From the NCBI GenBank assembly GCA_030430755.1, contig JAUIKO010000007.1, forward strand, positions 1-50,237: a DNA stretch of 50,237 nucleotides, written 5' to 3'. This stretch comes from Fimbriimonadia bacterium. Its GTDB lineage: Bacteria; Armatimonadota; Fimbriimonadia; Fimbriimonadales; Fimbriimonadaceae. Below the pieces are notes generated by a model. That model was not told the DNA's origin. It did no database searches and saw only the letters and a list, made by a program, of their open reading frames with translations. Of the stretch, positions 17,966 to 25,789 are shown in pieces. The stretch's first letter is position 1; every line of letters begins with the position of its first letter. The position numbers were made by a program, and so were the translations under genes.

Positions 17966-18985
17966 TTAGTGTCCTCTCTCTACTTCCATGTCGGTATATA
18001 TATGGTGATACACCTCTTCAGCTTCTGGTGCCGGCGCTGCATCTGCTTCAGCATACTGCTCTTCAACGACCTCTTCCAGTTCTTCTTGCATTGTTTCTAA
18101 TTGCTGAGGAGTAGCGATGTTTTTCTCTATAATTAGGTTTGCTAATTTAGTGAGGGGGTCTCTTTCTTTTGCTTTGTATAATTCGTCTTTAGTTCTATAT
18201 AAGGCTTGATCATTGTCTGCAGCCCCGTGACCCGCATATCGATAACACATAATTTCAACTAAGTAGGGTTCTTGATATTCCCGAACATGGTTAATGATTC
18301 TTTTAGCATCTTTAATCGTTTGCAGAACATCCATTCCATCTAATCTTTCATGTTTCATGCCAAATGGCATTCCTCTTTTATGGAGTTCGGTATCAGATGC
18401 GTGATATTCTAGTCGTGTACCCATTGCAAATTCGTTGTTTTCTATAATGAAGATACAAGGAAGATTCCATAGTTTTGCCATATTGAGCGATTCAAAAACA
18501 ACACCTGCATTCGATGCTCCATCACCTAAAAAGTTAAGAACAACTCTATCCTCTTTTTTATATTTGGCACCTAGTGCTAAGCCTGCTCCTAGAGGCACAT
18601 GTCCACCTACAATGCCCCAACCCCCATAAAGACCTTTTTGGGGATCATATAGATGCATGGAGCCACCTTTACCTCTACTTAGCCCAGTGGACCTTCCCAT
18701 GATTTCAGAAAATATTTTAACAGGATCGGAACCCAATGCAAGAGCATGCGCATGGTCTCGGTATGCAGTAATCACATAGTCCCATCCAACTTTTAAAGCA
18801 TTAATCCAACCCGAAGATAAAGCTTCCATTCCAATGTAAACATGTAGATACCCACCAGCTTTTCCTGATCGGTAAATTTGATTACACTTTTCTTCATATA
18901 TCCTGGTATATAACATCTGCTTATATAGGTGTAGAAGTGTATCTGGAGATTCTGGGTTTGAAATATCTATTGGAGTAACTAACAT
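17966..18985 (-). CDS. pdhA: Pyruvate dehydrogenase E1 component, alpha subunit
   Basis: Carries the TPP-binding site of E1. In the 339 residues the TPP motif is GDG (154-156) leading to NN (183-184), preceded by YRDHAHALALG, GKGGSMHLYD and GGHVPLGAGLALGAKY. The C-terminal 40 residues are an acidic, Ala/Pro-rich tail (about 290-335), common in this family. It is the first gene of the pdhA-pdhB pair and lies downstream of yebC with a 135-base gap. Its presence indicates an oxidative pyruvate to acetyl-CoA route rather than only pyruvate:ferredoxin oxidoreductase. Confidence 0.93.
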   Translation of the reverse strand: MLVTPIDISNPESPDTLLHLYKQMLYTRIYEEKCNQIYRSGKAGGYLHVYIGMEALSSGWINALKVGWDYVITAYRDHAHALALGSDPVKIFSEIMGRSTGLSRGKGGSMHLYDPQKGLYGGWGIVGGHVPLGAGLALGAKYKKEDRVVLNFLGDGASNAGVVFESLNMAKLWNLPCIFIIENNEFAMGTRLEYHASDTELHKRGMPFGMKHERLDGMDVLQTIKDAKRIINHVREYQEPYLVEIMCYRYAGHGAADNDQALYRTKDELYKAKERDPLTKLANLIIEKNIATPQQLETMQEELEEVVEEQYAEADAAPAPEAEEVYHHIYTDMEVERGH

Positions 18986-19120
18986 ACGAAAACCTTTTGA
19001 TTCAATTAACTATTTTTGAAACACGTGTCTCAAGGATATTATTCCATGTTGATTGATTTAAAAATAAGTTTAAAATAAAAACCTTTATTTTTTATGGTTT
19101 TATTGTATGGTTAGAGCGTA

Positions 19121-19858
19121 TTAAGCTTCTACGACACTTGATAGATCGATATTAATATATATATCTTTCACATCGTCATGTTCTTCGAGTGTATCTATGA
19201 GTTTGATCAATTTTTCAATATCTTCTGAGGGAATTTCTGCATAGTTTGTCGGAACATAAGTAAGTTCTACGATAGTAGATTTATAATTTTTTTCAGATAG
19301 ATTAGCATGGACTTTATGAAGTTCATCTGGAGATGTATATATGTCTGCGATATCATCGGAAAAAGCCACATCTTCTGCTCCAGAATCGATAGCGTCAAGC
19401 ATGATATGGTCTTCACTAGTGTGTTTTTTTTCTATTTGTATATGTCCCAAATATTTAAATTGCCAGCTGACAGATCCATTTTCACTTAAATTACCACCGT
19501 TTTTAGAAAAAATATGTCTTAGGTCAGCTACAGTTCTATTTTTATTTTCTGTGTAACACTCCACAATGATTGCAGAACCAGATGGGCCATATCCTTCGTA
19601 TGTGAGTTCTTCATAGTTAACTCCTTCTATTTCTCCTGTTCCTCTTTGAATGGATCTTTTTATATTTTCTGCAGGCAAAGAAGACTCTTTAGCCTTTTCA
19701 AGTACAACACGTAATCTAGCGTTATGTGCTGGATCAGAACCTCCATTTTTAACAGCAAGGATAATTTCACGACTTAGCTTTGTGAATAATTTAGCTCTTA
19801 AAGCATCTTGTTTTCCTTTACGGATTCTAATATTTTTCCATTTAGAATGTCCAGCCAT
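19121..19858 (-). CDS. yebC: YebC/PmpR family protein (TACO1-like)
   Basis: A widespread family of DNA- or ribosome-associated proteins; recent work links some members to relief of ribosome stalling, and older work to transcriptional regulation. The start is set at the ATG giving AGHSKWKNIRIRKGKQD, the invariant family N-terminus; an upstream in-frame ATG at 19882 would add eight unconserved residues. Other landmarks are KLSREIILAVKNGGSDP, NARLRVVLEKAK, YEGYGPSGSAIIVECYTENKNRT and FSKNGGNLSENGSVSW. Length 245 residues, as usual. Confidence 0.95.
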   Translation of the reverse strand: MAGHSKWKNIRIRKGKQDALRAKLFTKLSREIILAVKNGGSDPAHNARLRVVLEKAKESSLPAENIKRSIQRGTGEIEGVNYEELTYEGYGPSGSAIIVECYTENKNRTVADLRHIFSKNGGNLSENGSVSWQFKYLGHIQIEKKHTSEDHIMLDAIDSGAEDVAFSDDIADIYTSPDELHKVHANLSEKNYKSTIVELTYVPTNYAEIPSEDIEKLIKLIDTLEEHDDVKDIYINIDLSSVVEA

Positions 19859-19928
19859 AATATTAATTTTATATGATGTCACACTATCGTTTAAAGTCTT
19901 AAATAAGTTTTACTTAATAAAGTAATAT

Positions 19929-21065
19929 TTATTTTTCCTGATTGGATGTTAAAGGGACCGCAAATTTAATTCCATTTTTTTCAGAGAGATCTAAAACTTC
20001 AGTTAATATTTTATGTTGTAATAGAATCCAGTTTTGTTTATTAGTTTCTTTTAAAAATAAATCCAGTTTGATAACAATTCCTGCAGAATTTACGGAATTT
20101 AAGTTTATGTAACTCTTATCAAAATCTATTTTTTTGTTTTTTTTAACATACTCCTGAATAGCTGCATAAAATAGATCAATTTTTTCGGGTTTATTATATT
20201 GGGCAAGATGAACTTCTGTTTGGAACCGGAATCCTCTTTTTTTACTCATATTTTCTACAGGTGTTCTAACAACATTACCGTTTGGCATCGTAATTATAGT
20301 ATCGTTGTATGTTCTAATTTTAGTGCATCTTAGGTTAATTTCATCAACAGTACCCATTACTTCTCCTACTTTTATGTAATCTCCAACCGTGAAAGATTGA
20401 TCAACTGCAATGGATATTGTTCCAAAAAAGTTTTCCACGGTATCTTTTGCTGCAAACGATAAACCTATACCTCCTGCTCCAAGTGCTGTAATAGCAGAAT
20501 AAGGGTTTAGCCCTAGGTTAGAACCTATAGAAATAAATGCTGTAACAATTATTAAAAAACGGACAACACTGAATACAAAAGGTAGTACGATGCTTTGTTC
20601 TGTCGCGGACATATTTTTTCTGTTATTGATAGAAAATTGCGCCCAGACATTCCAAGAAGAGTATAGAAACCAGTAGAAGATAGCAGCAAAAAGAACATCC
20701 ATTTCTGATGCGAAAAAATGTTCTTGATCCTCTGGATTAATCAAATAAATGAGAGACCAAATAATACCAGCAGTAACAAGCCACCTGGCAGAAGCTTTAA
20801 GTGTTTTAATTTTATACTTATCTACATGATGCTCAGTTAGAATCTGTTGTATTTTAAAGAGCATGAAATGTGATGAAACAATTCCGATTAATTTAGATAT
20901 TACAAGGAGAGAAAGAATATACATCCAAGGTAAAGAGATGGCATAATCGTAAAAATAGGACAATTTTTGTTGCAGAGTAAGCGATGAAAGGTGTTGGAAT
21001 GTTTGCTCTAAATTTTTGTCTATATTATTTGTTCCTTCTAATAAAACATATATGCTTTTTATCAT
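19929..21065 (-). CDS. MscS-family mechanosensitive channel
   Basis: An inner-membrane channel that opens on membrane tension and releases solutes during osmotic downshock. The 378-residue protein has four or five hydrophobic segments in its first half, then the pore helix and beta domain: GAGGIGLSFAAKDTVENFFG, SFTVGDYIKVGEVMGTVDEI, RTYNDTIITMPNGNVVRTPV and NMSKKRGFRFQTEV. It is larger than E. coli MscS (286 residues) and resembles the YnaI/YbiO-type members with extra N-terminal helices. It begins downstream of a 191-base gap holding a hairpin. Confidence 0.88.
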   Translation of the reverse strand: MIKSIYVLLEGTNNIDKNLEQTFQHLSSLTLQQKLSYFYDYAISLPWMYILSLLVISKLIGIVSSHFMLFKIQQILTEHHVDKYKIKTLKASARWLVTAGIIWSLIYLINPEDQEHFFASEMDVLFAAIFYWFLYSSWNVWAQFSINNRKNMSATEQSIVLPFVFSVVRFLIIVTAFISIGSNLGLNPYSAITALGAGGIGLSFAAKDTVENFFGTISIAVDQSFTVGDYIKVGEVMGTVDEINLRCTKIRTYNDTIITMPNGNVVRTPVENMSKKRGFRFQTEVHLAQYNKPEKIDLFYAAIQEYVKKNKKIDFDKSYINLNSVNSAGIVIKLDLFLKETNKQNWILLQHKILTEVLDLSEKNGIKFAVPLTSNQEK

Positions 21066-21200
21066 AATTGTTACCTTCTAGTATAATTTCATAGTCCTTT
21101 ATACCTATTATAGCTAAGAGTGATAAATGATGAACAGATTTATAAAGAATAATAAATAATTTAACAAAAAACCAGTAAAAAAACTACCTGCTAAATTTTT

Positions 21201-21232
21201 TAAGTGCTCTTCTTTTGTATAGGAGAGCACTT
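21201..21232. other. 12-bp hairpin between the secreted-protein gene and mscS
   Basis: Arms TAAGTGCTCTTC (21201-21212) and GGAGAGCACTTA (21221-21232) pair fully with one wobble around a 9-base loop. Neither side has a T-run on the transcribed strand, so it may be a weak terminator, an attenuating structure or a regulator site. It lies 24 bases beyond the stop of the 186-residue gene and upstream of the mscS start. Confidence 0.45.
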
Positions 21233-21256
21233 ATGTGTAAACGAGAGAGCTATAAA

Positions 21257-21817
21257 TTAATAACTAAAGTATGAAAGAATATATGAAACATAGGAAGAAT
21301 TATCTTCTGAATTCAGATCGTCTTGAGTTTCGTTGTGTTCGACAATTACCTCATCTTCTATGTTTTTTTGTGTTTCTAAGGAATCTTTTTTAAGTGGTGG
21401 AAAATCCTCTATACTATTTATATCAAAAAGGGTAGAGGCATCTTTTTTTGAGTCTGGATAGTTGTGAGTATTCTCTAAAGCTTCCTCCTCGATGGTATGG
21501 ATACTTAACTGAATATTGCTTGCTCTATTGGCATAAGTAGGTGTTAATTTTCTTAATTGACGATGTTTTTTGTGCTTGTTTTTTTCTTCTTTAGTGGTGT
21601 CGATGTAATTGTTAGCTTGCGGAGCAGTTTCTTCCTCAATGTTTATTGCATCTGGGGAAATTGTTTCCCAATCTGAAGTATCTTGCATATCGCTTACTGA
21701 AAAGAAATCACCGAAAGTTATGGGTGTACCTGTTTCTCTATTGTCATTTGTAGCACTTGCAGATGATACTAACATTACGAGTAGGGCTGAGTATTTATGT
21801 TTATTTTTCATGTTCAT
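21257..21817 (-). CDS. Hypothetical secreted acidic protein
   Basis: A 186-residue protein with a signal peptide ending near S-A-S-A (residues 19-22). The mature part is acidic, rich in Asp, Glu, Asn and Thr, without recognisable fold and probably disordered, except for a basic stretch around residues 77-90 (KEEKNKHKKHRQLRKL) and an aromatic C-terminal tail SYVSYILSYFSY. That tail alternates Tyr/Ser with hydrophobics and might be an export or membrane-contact signal. I know no family. It lies between the mscS gene and the GNAT lipoprotein gene, all on the minus strand. Confidence 0.5.
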   Translation of the reverse strand: MNMKNKHKYSALLVMLVSSASATNDNRETGTPITFGDFFSVSDMQDTSDWETISPDAINIEEETAPQANNYIDTTKEEKNKHKKHRQLRKLTPTYANRASNIQLSIHTIEEEALENTHNYPDSKKDASTLFDINSIEDFPPLKKDSLETQKNIEDEVIVEHNETQDDLNSEDNSSYVSYILSYFSY

Positions 21818-21904
21818 TGCTTTATGTAATATTCTGAACGAATATTAAACAAAAATGCCAAGCCTTTTGATTAAATACTCACTGTTGTGAAATGTAATAG
21901 GTCT

Positions 21905-22603
21905 TTATTCCAGCTCGATTCTCATAATTGCAACAATATCATTGCAGTGGGGTTCGGATCCTATAATTGTCCATCCCATTTTTTTCCAGAAGCCGATAGC
22001 TTCAAGAGCATGAAGATAAAGATAATTTGCTTTTGATTTTTTTGCTTCTTTAACTGCAAACGCATTGAGTTTTCTTCCAATGCCCTGATTTCGTCTTGAA
22101 GGATCGACTACAACATTGGCAAGCCATAATTTTCTGGCACTTGTATTATCTTTTTGAAAACAGAATGTCCCTACAACTTGTTTTTCTTGATTATAAATAA
22201 AATAAGTTATAAGCGGAACGTTTTTATCAATGTGTACCCATTCGCTTGGGGTTCTGTAGGGTTGACTATGTCCAAATTCCTCTTTTAGCCATTTTCCTAC
22301 TATCGTCCGATCTTTTAAAGATGCTTTGCTTGCAACAATGCAGTATAGATCTAAAAGCTTCAGATGTTTTTTTTCAGAGTCTTGTTTTTGTGAACTTTCT
22401 TGGGTTTCTTGTGATGATGTATGTACGACTTGATCTGCTAAGGTATTTTCTCTGTTCTCGTGAGTTGTTTTGGTAGTAGTATTTAATTCTTTAGAATGTT
22501 TTTTAGTATTGGTACATGATGTAAGTGATACGGAAAGCACAATAGCAAAAAATAAAAGATGCAATTTTGTAATTCTTGGAAAAATATTAATAAGATAAGT
22601 CAT
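21905..22603 (-). CDS. Lipoprotein with GNAT acetyltransferase domain
   Basis: Starting at the ATG at 22603 the protein has 232 residues: a signal peptide with lipobox L-T-S-C (Cys 30), a Ser/Thr/Gln/Glu-rich linker of about 50 residues, then a GNAT fold. The fold shows LWLANVVVDPSRRNQGIGRKL with the acetyl-CoA pyrophosphate loop R-N-Q-G-I-G, ANYLYLHALEAIGFWKKMGW and a final beta strand AIMRIELE. A longer frame from 22675 would bury the signal peptide. GNAT enzymes need acetyl-CoA, absent outside the inner membrane, so either the protein stays cytoplasmic-facing or it acts in another cell. The domain call is good; export is predicted. Confidence 0.72.
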   Translation of the reverse strand: MTYLINIFPRITKLHLLFFAIVLSVSLTSCTNTKKHSKELNTTTKTTHENRENTLADQVVHTSSQETQESSQKQDSEKKHLKLLDLYCIVASKASLKDRTIVGKWLKEEFGHSQPYRTPSEWVHIDKNVPLITYFIYNQEKQVVGTFCFQKDNTSARKLWLANVVVDPSRRNQGIGRKLNAFAVKEAKKSKANYLYLHALEAIGFWKKMGWTIIGSEPHCNDIVAIMRIELE

Positions 22604-22754
22604 GTGTATTATAGAAAATTGTACCACCCTAGATTCATTTTTTTGATATGAATGAGGTGAGTAGAGATAAAACATTCCAACTTAGAAATTAAAAAAACAT
22701 AAAACTGGAACGATTGACGAGAAGATGCGATACAATAAGTATACAGGAAGTGTC

Positions 22755-23012
22755 ATGAACATAGAAAGAATTAAAGAGATTTTAAGTTCAGATATAAATA
22801 TGGATGATATTAAAGACTGGATTCTTGTTAAAATAAGTCGTACAGGATATAGTCAAAAAGAAGTCACGTTTATTAGTATATTATTTATATTATCTCTAGT
22901 ATTGCAAATGACTCTATTCTTATATTCTCCCGGAGTTGAAACAGATAAAGTGTTGCCTCGTTTATCTGTAAATACAATATCTCTTCCAGAAGTTAAAATA
23001 GTTTACAAATAA
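22755..23012 (+). CDS. Small single-pass membrane protein upstream of remA
   Basis: An 85-residue protein with an acidic N-terminal helix (INMDDIKDWILVKISRTGYS) and one transmembrane segment (about VTFISILFILSLVLQMTLFLY), followed by a short outer part. I do not recognise a family. The ATG at 22755 is preferred because AGGAAG precedes it at about 6 bases; an upstream ATG at 22725 adds ten residues. It is the first gene in the direction of remA-mreBCD but is separated from remA by 109 bases with a weak hairpin, so co-function in cell-shape control is only a guess. Confidence 0.55.
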   Translation: MNIERIKEILSSDINMDDIKDWILVKISRTGYSQKEVTFISILFILSLVLQMTLFLYSPGVETDKVLPRLSVNTISLPEVKIVYK

Positions 23013-23121
23013 ATAAGTTAAAGAGCTAATAACAATTTTAAAATAGGGTATTTTAGCCCTTTATTTATTTTCATTCCTAGGTTAAAATGATATTAAGAGA
23101 TAACAAAATTAGGAATTAGGC

Positions 23122-23388
23122 GTGGCTGTACAATCAATACTAAATATAGGGTTTTATAACTATGTATTATCAGACAAAATAAATGCTCTTGTTAGTAGTG
23201 ATTCAGCTCCCATGAAAAGATTGATCCAGAATTTGCGTAATTCTCCTAATCTAATTGATGCAACCCATGGTAGAAGGACCAAGACAGTGATTTTTATGAA
23301 TAATTCAACCGTGATACTATGTGCTATATCTCAAGAAACCCTTGCTAAAAGGTTAACGACAGGAGAATACGATGATAATGAAGAATAA
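23122..23388 (+). CDS. remA: RemA family DNA-binding regulator (DUF370)
   Basis: An 88-residue protein matching RemA over its whole length: ILNIGFYNYVLSDKINALVS, then SAPMKRLIQ and LIDATHGRRTKTVIFMNNS, the last containing the G-R-R-T DNA-binding segment, then VILCAISQETLAKRL. In Bacillus subtilis RemA activates biofilm matrix and osmoprotection genes as an oligomeric ring that binds DNA. The start is GTG. The acidic tail (GEYDDNEE) overlaps the start of mreB by 17 bases, so the genes are translationally linked. In Firmicutes remA usually precedes gmk; linkage to mreBCD is unusual to my knowledge. Confidence 0.88.
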   Translation: MAVQSILNIGFYNYVLSDKINALVSSDSAPMKRLIQNLRNSPNLIDATHGRRTKTVIFMNNSTVILCAISQETLAKRLTTGEYDDNEE

Positions 23389-24442
23389 ATTAATTTCCTC
23401 AATAATAAAGTCTACTTTTTCAAGATTTGGTAAAGATGTAGGTATAGATTTAGGCACAGCAAATACTTTGGTGTATGTATCAGGAAGAGGGGTTATCCTA
23501 AGGGAGCCCAGCGTTGTTGCTGTTAACAAAGATAATAATGAAGTACTTGCTGTAGGTGCAGAAGCTAAAAGAATGCTTGGTAGAACTCCTGCGAATATTA
23601 TAGCAACTAGACCTTTGAAAGATGGAGTTATAGCTGACTATGACCACACAGAAAAAATGTTAAGTTATTTTTTGAGTCGGTCATCTAGAAGAAACTTTAT
23701 TTACCAAACAGTTGTTGTAGGTATACCTAGTGGAGTAACAGAAGTTGAGAGGCTTGCTGTTATTGAAGCTGCTCGAAAAGCTGGAGCAATTCATGCTTAT
23801 GTTATTGAAGAACCGATGGCTGCAGCTATTGGTGCTGGGCTACCAATTACCGAACCTATAGGATCGATGATTGTAGATATTGGTGGTGGCACAACTGAAG
23901 TTGCTGTAATATCTTTGGCAGGTATCGTAGTAGCAAAATCTTCAAGGGTTGCTGGAGATGAAATAGATGAATCTATCAGCGCATATATTAGAAAAGCTTA
24001 TAATCTTTATATTGGAGATAGAACTGCTGAACAGATAAAAATTGAACTAGGTAGCGCTTGGCCACTAGAGCAAGAAATGACTATCGATGTTAAAGGTCGT
24101 GATTTAATTACAGGTTTGCCAAGATGCCACAGTATTTCTAGCGAAGAAATTAGGGAAGCTATTTCAGAACCTGTAGGGCAGATTGTAGATGCTGTTTTGC
24201 AAACTTTGGAAATGGCTCCACCAGAACTAGCAGCGGATGCTATGAACAACGGAATTACTTTAGCCGGGGGTGGAGCGCTCTTGCGTGGTTTGGATCATTT
24301 AATTTCTCAGAGAACAGGAATGCCTGTTTACATAGCGGAAGATCCTTTATCATGTGTTGTAATTGGAACTGGAAAAATGATAGACGCTTTGAAAGAAAAT
24401 CCTGCAATTAGAATTATGTTGGAGAGAGCATCAAAAAGTTAG
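23372..24442 (+). CDS. mreB: Rod-shape determining protein MreB
   Basis: Bacterial actin that polymerises under the inner membrane and directs lateral wall synthesis. The 356 residues contain the actin-fold nucleotide motifs: VGIDLGTANTLVYV (phosphate 1), MIVDIGGGTTEVAVISLAG (phosphate 2) and GITLAGGGALLRGLD (adenosine), plus VEPMAAAIGAGLP-like IEEPMAAAIGAGLP. The start at 23372 is set by an AGGAG six bases before it, inside the end of remA. The N-terminus has an amphipathic stretch likely used for membrane binding. Followed by mreC and mreD in one operon. Confidence 0.97.
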   Translation: MIMKNKLISSIIKSTFSRFGKDVGIDLGTANTLVYVSGRGVILREPSVVAVNKDNNEVLAVGAEAKRMLGRTPANIIATRPLKDGVIADYDHTEKMLSYFLSRSSRRNFIYQTVVVGIPSGVTEVERLAVIEAARKAGAIHAYVIEEPMAAAIGAGLPITEPIGSMIVDIGGGTTEVAVISLAGIVVAKSSRVAGDEIDESISAYIRKAYNLYIGDRTAEQIKIELGSAWPLEQEMTIDVKGRDLITGLPRCHSISSEEIREAISEPVGQIVDAVLQTLEMAPPELAADAMNNGITLAGGGALLRGLDHLISQRTGMPVYIAEDPLSCVVIGTGKMIDALKENPAIRIMLERASKS

Positions 24443-24474
24443 ATCAATTAAGTAAGTGGCACTATATCGTTTCT

Positions 24475-25236
24475 TTGTTGTTGTGTGTTGGAGTATATAT
24501 TTTTATTCCGGCTAACTCGAGTAGTTCCTTTACTGTTCAACTATCTTATTCTGTTAGAAATATTATTCATGGCTATTCCAGACCATTTATTCATCAAATC
24601 AGTTTCGTATCTATGTTGTGTTCTAGTGTATATTCTTCATATGAATTAAGTAATAAGTATGAAGATATACAAAAAAAAAATTTGGAACTTCTTAGCAAGA
24701 ATCAGCAATTCAATCTATTAAAACAGAAGTTAAAAGAAATATCTTTGTTAGAGAAGATCATTGATAAAAATTATGAAAAATCGATTGTTGCTAAGGTGGT
24801 TGGTTATCAACCTTATGAACAGATCATCACTCTACCAGTAGGGAGAAAGAAGGGTGTTTCTGAAGGAAATCCAGTTGTAAATGCGGATGGCTTGGTAGGT
24901 GTCGTAAGTACTGTTTCAGATAATTATTCACAAGTATTATTGATCAATTCTCCTAGGATTAAAATAGGGGCCATGATAAAAAGGGATATGCCTATTGCTG
25001 GTATATTAACTAGTGAATCTCCAGGTTGTTTAGTCCTCGAATATCAGAATGATCTTGCACCTTTAAAAGTAGACGATTTAGTTGTTACATCGGGTTATTC
25101 AGAAAAAATCCCCAAAGATATTCCTATAGGAAAAGTCTATGATATCGAAATAGATACAGAATTTGGTAGTAGAAAAACAAAAGTCTTTCCTTTTTTAAAA
25201 TTAGGTAAATTTCAGTATGTAGGCGTATTAAAATGA
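24475..25236 (+). CDS. mreC: Rod-shape determining protein MreC
   Basis: Bitopic protein that links MreB to the periplasmic elongasome. From the TTG at 24475 it has 253 residues: a transmembrane segment at the N-terminus, a coiled coil (about 60-100), then the paired beta-domains (IITLPVGRKKGVSEGNPVV, DGLVGVVSTVSDNYSQVLLI, DDLVVTSGYSEKIPKDIPIG). The TTG cuts into the hydrophobic helix; the frame is open upstream (LDQLSKWHYIVS) into mreB without an ATG, GTG or TTG that I can see, so the true start is unresolved and may use a rare codon. mreD overlaps its end by 4 bases. Confidence 0.9.
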   Translation: MLLCVGVYIFIPANSSSSFTVQLSYSVRNIIHGYSRPFIHQISFVSMLCSSVYSSYELSNKYEDIQKKNLELLSKNQQFNLLKQKLKEISLLEKIIDKNYEKSIVAKVVGYQPYEQIITLPVGRKKGVSEGNPVVNADGLVGVVSTVSDNYSQVLLINSPRIKIGAMIKRDMPIAGILTSESPGCLVLEYQNDLAPLKVDDLVVTSGYSEKIPKDIPIGKVYDIEIDTEFGSRKTKVFPFLKLGKFQYVGVLK

Positions 25237-25742
25237 TATTTTCTCCAGTAGTAAGAATGATTTTCATTATCATCACGTTTGTTATATTAAGTGTTATGCA
25301 GACTGTGGTTCAATACTTTCCATTTTTCATGGAGTATCAGCCTCATTTTTTACTAGCGATGAGTTTTTCACTTTCTTTGTTTATCCCAGGCTACCAAGCC
25401 ATATTATGTTCTTTGATTTTGGGATTTTTCTATGGATCATTAGTAGGTGATGCTTTAGCTTTTTATATAAATTTGTTTATTATATCTAATTTAGTATTAA
25501 TGACTCTGAATCAGTACTTGTTTAGGTATGAAAAGAGTACTCCTGGTATTATTTACTGGATAGCACTCCTGTTTTTTTACTTCATAGTTATCTTTACGAG
25601 GATGCAAAATATTGTTTCCTTAAAGAGTTATATTATAAATTTTCTTATTGATGGAATAAATACTTTAGTAATAGTAAAATGGAGTTTATTTATTTTCAGA
25701 AGTAAGGATTATTTAGATAACTTAATGTATCGATTGCAATAG
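25233..25742 (+). CDS. mreD: Rod-shape determining protein MreD
   Basis: A 169-residue inner-membrane protein with five or six hydrophobic helices, in the size range and position expected for MreD, which partners MreC and RodA/PBP2. Sequence conservation in this family is low; the call rests on topology, the ATGA overlap with mreC and gene order. Residues 52-70 (GYQAILCSLILGFFYGSLVGD) carry the G-F-x-x-G pattern common in MreD. Confidence 0.8.
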   Translation: MIFSPVVRMIFIIITFVILSVMQTVVQYFPFFMEYQPHFLLAMSFSLSLFIPGYQAILCSLILGFFYGSLVGDALAFYINLFIISNLVLMTLNQYLFRYEKSTPGIIYWIALLFFYFIVIFTRMQNIVSLKSYIINFLIDGINTLVIVKWSLFIFRSKDYLDNLMYRLQ

Positions 25743-25789
25743 GACAATAACTAGAGTTTTTCTTCTCGAAATAAATATAAATTATTTCT

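Noticed and set aside
21945-21965. GGTTCGGATCC resembling a tRNA T-arm
   Set aside because: It is inside the GNAT coding sequence, and no acceptor stem or anticodon arm can be folded around it. No tRNA was found in the window.
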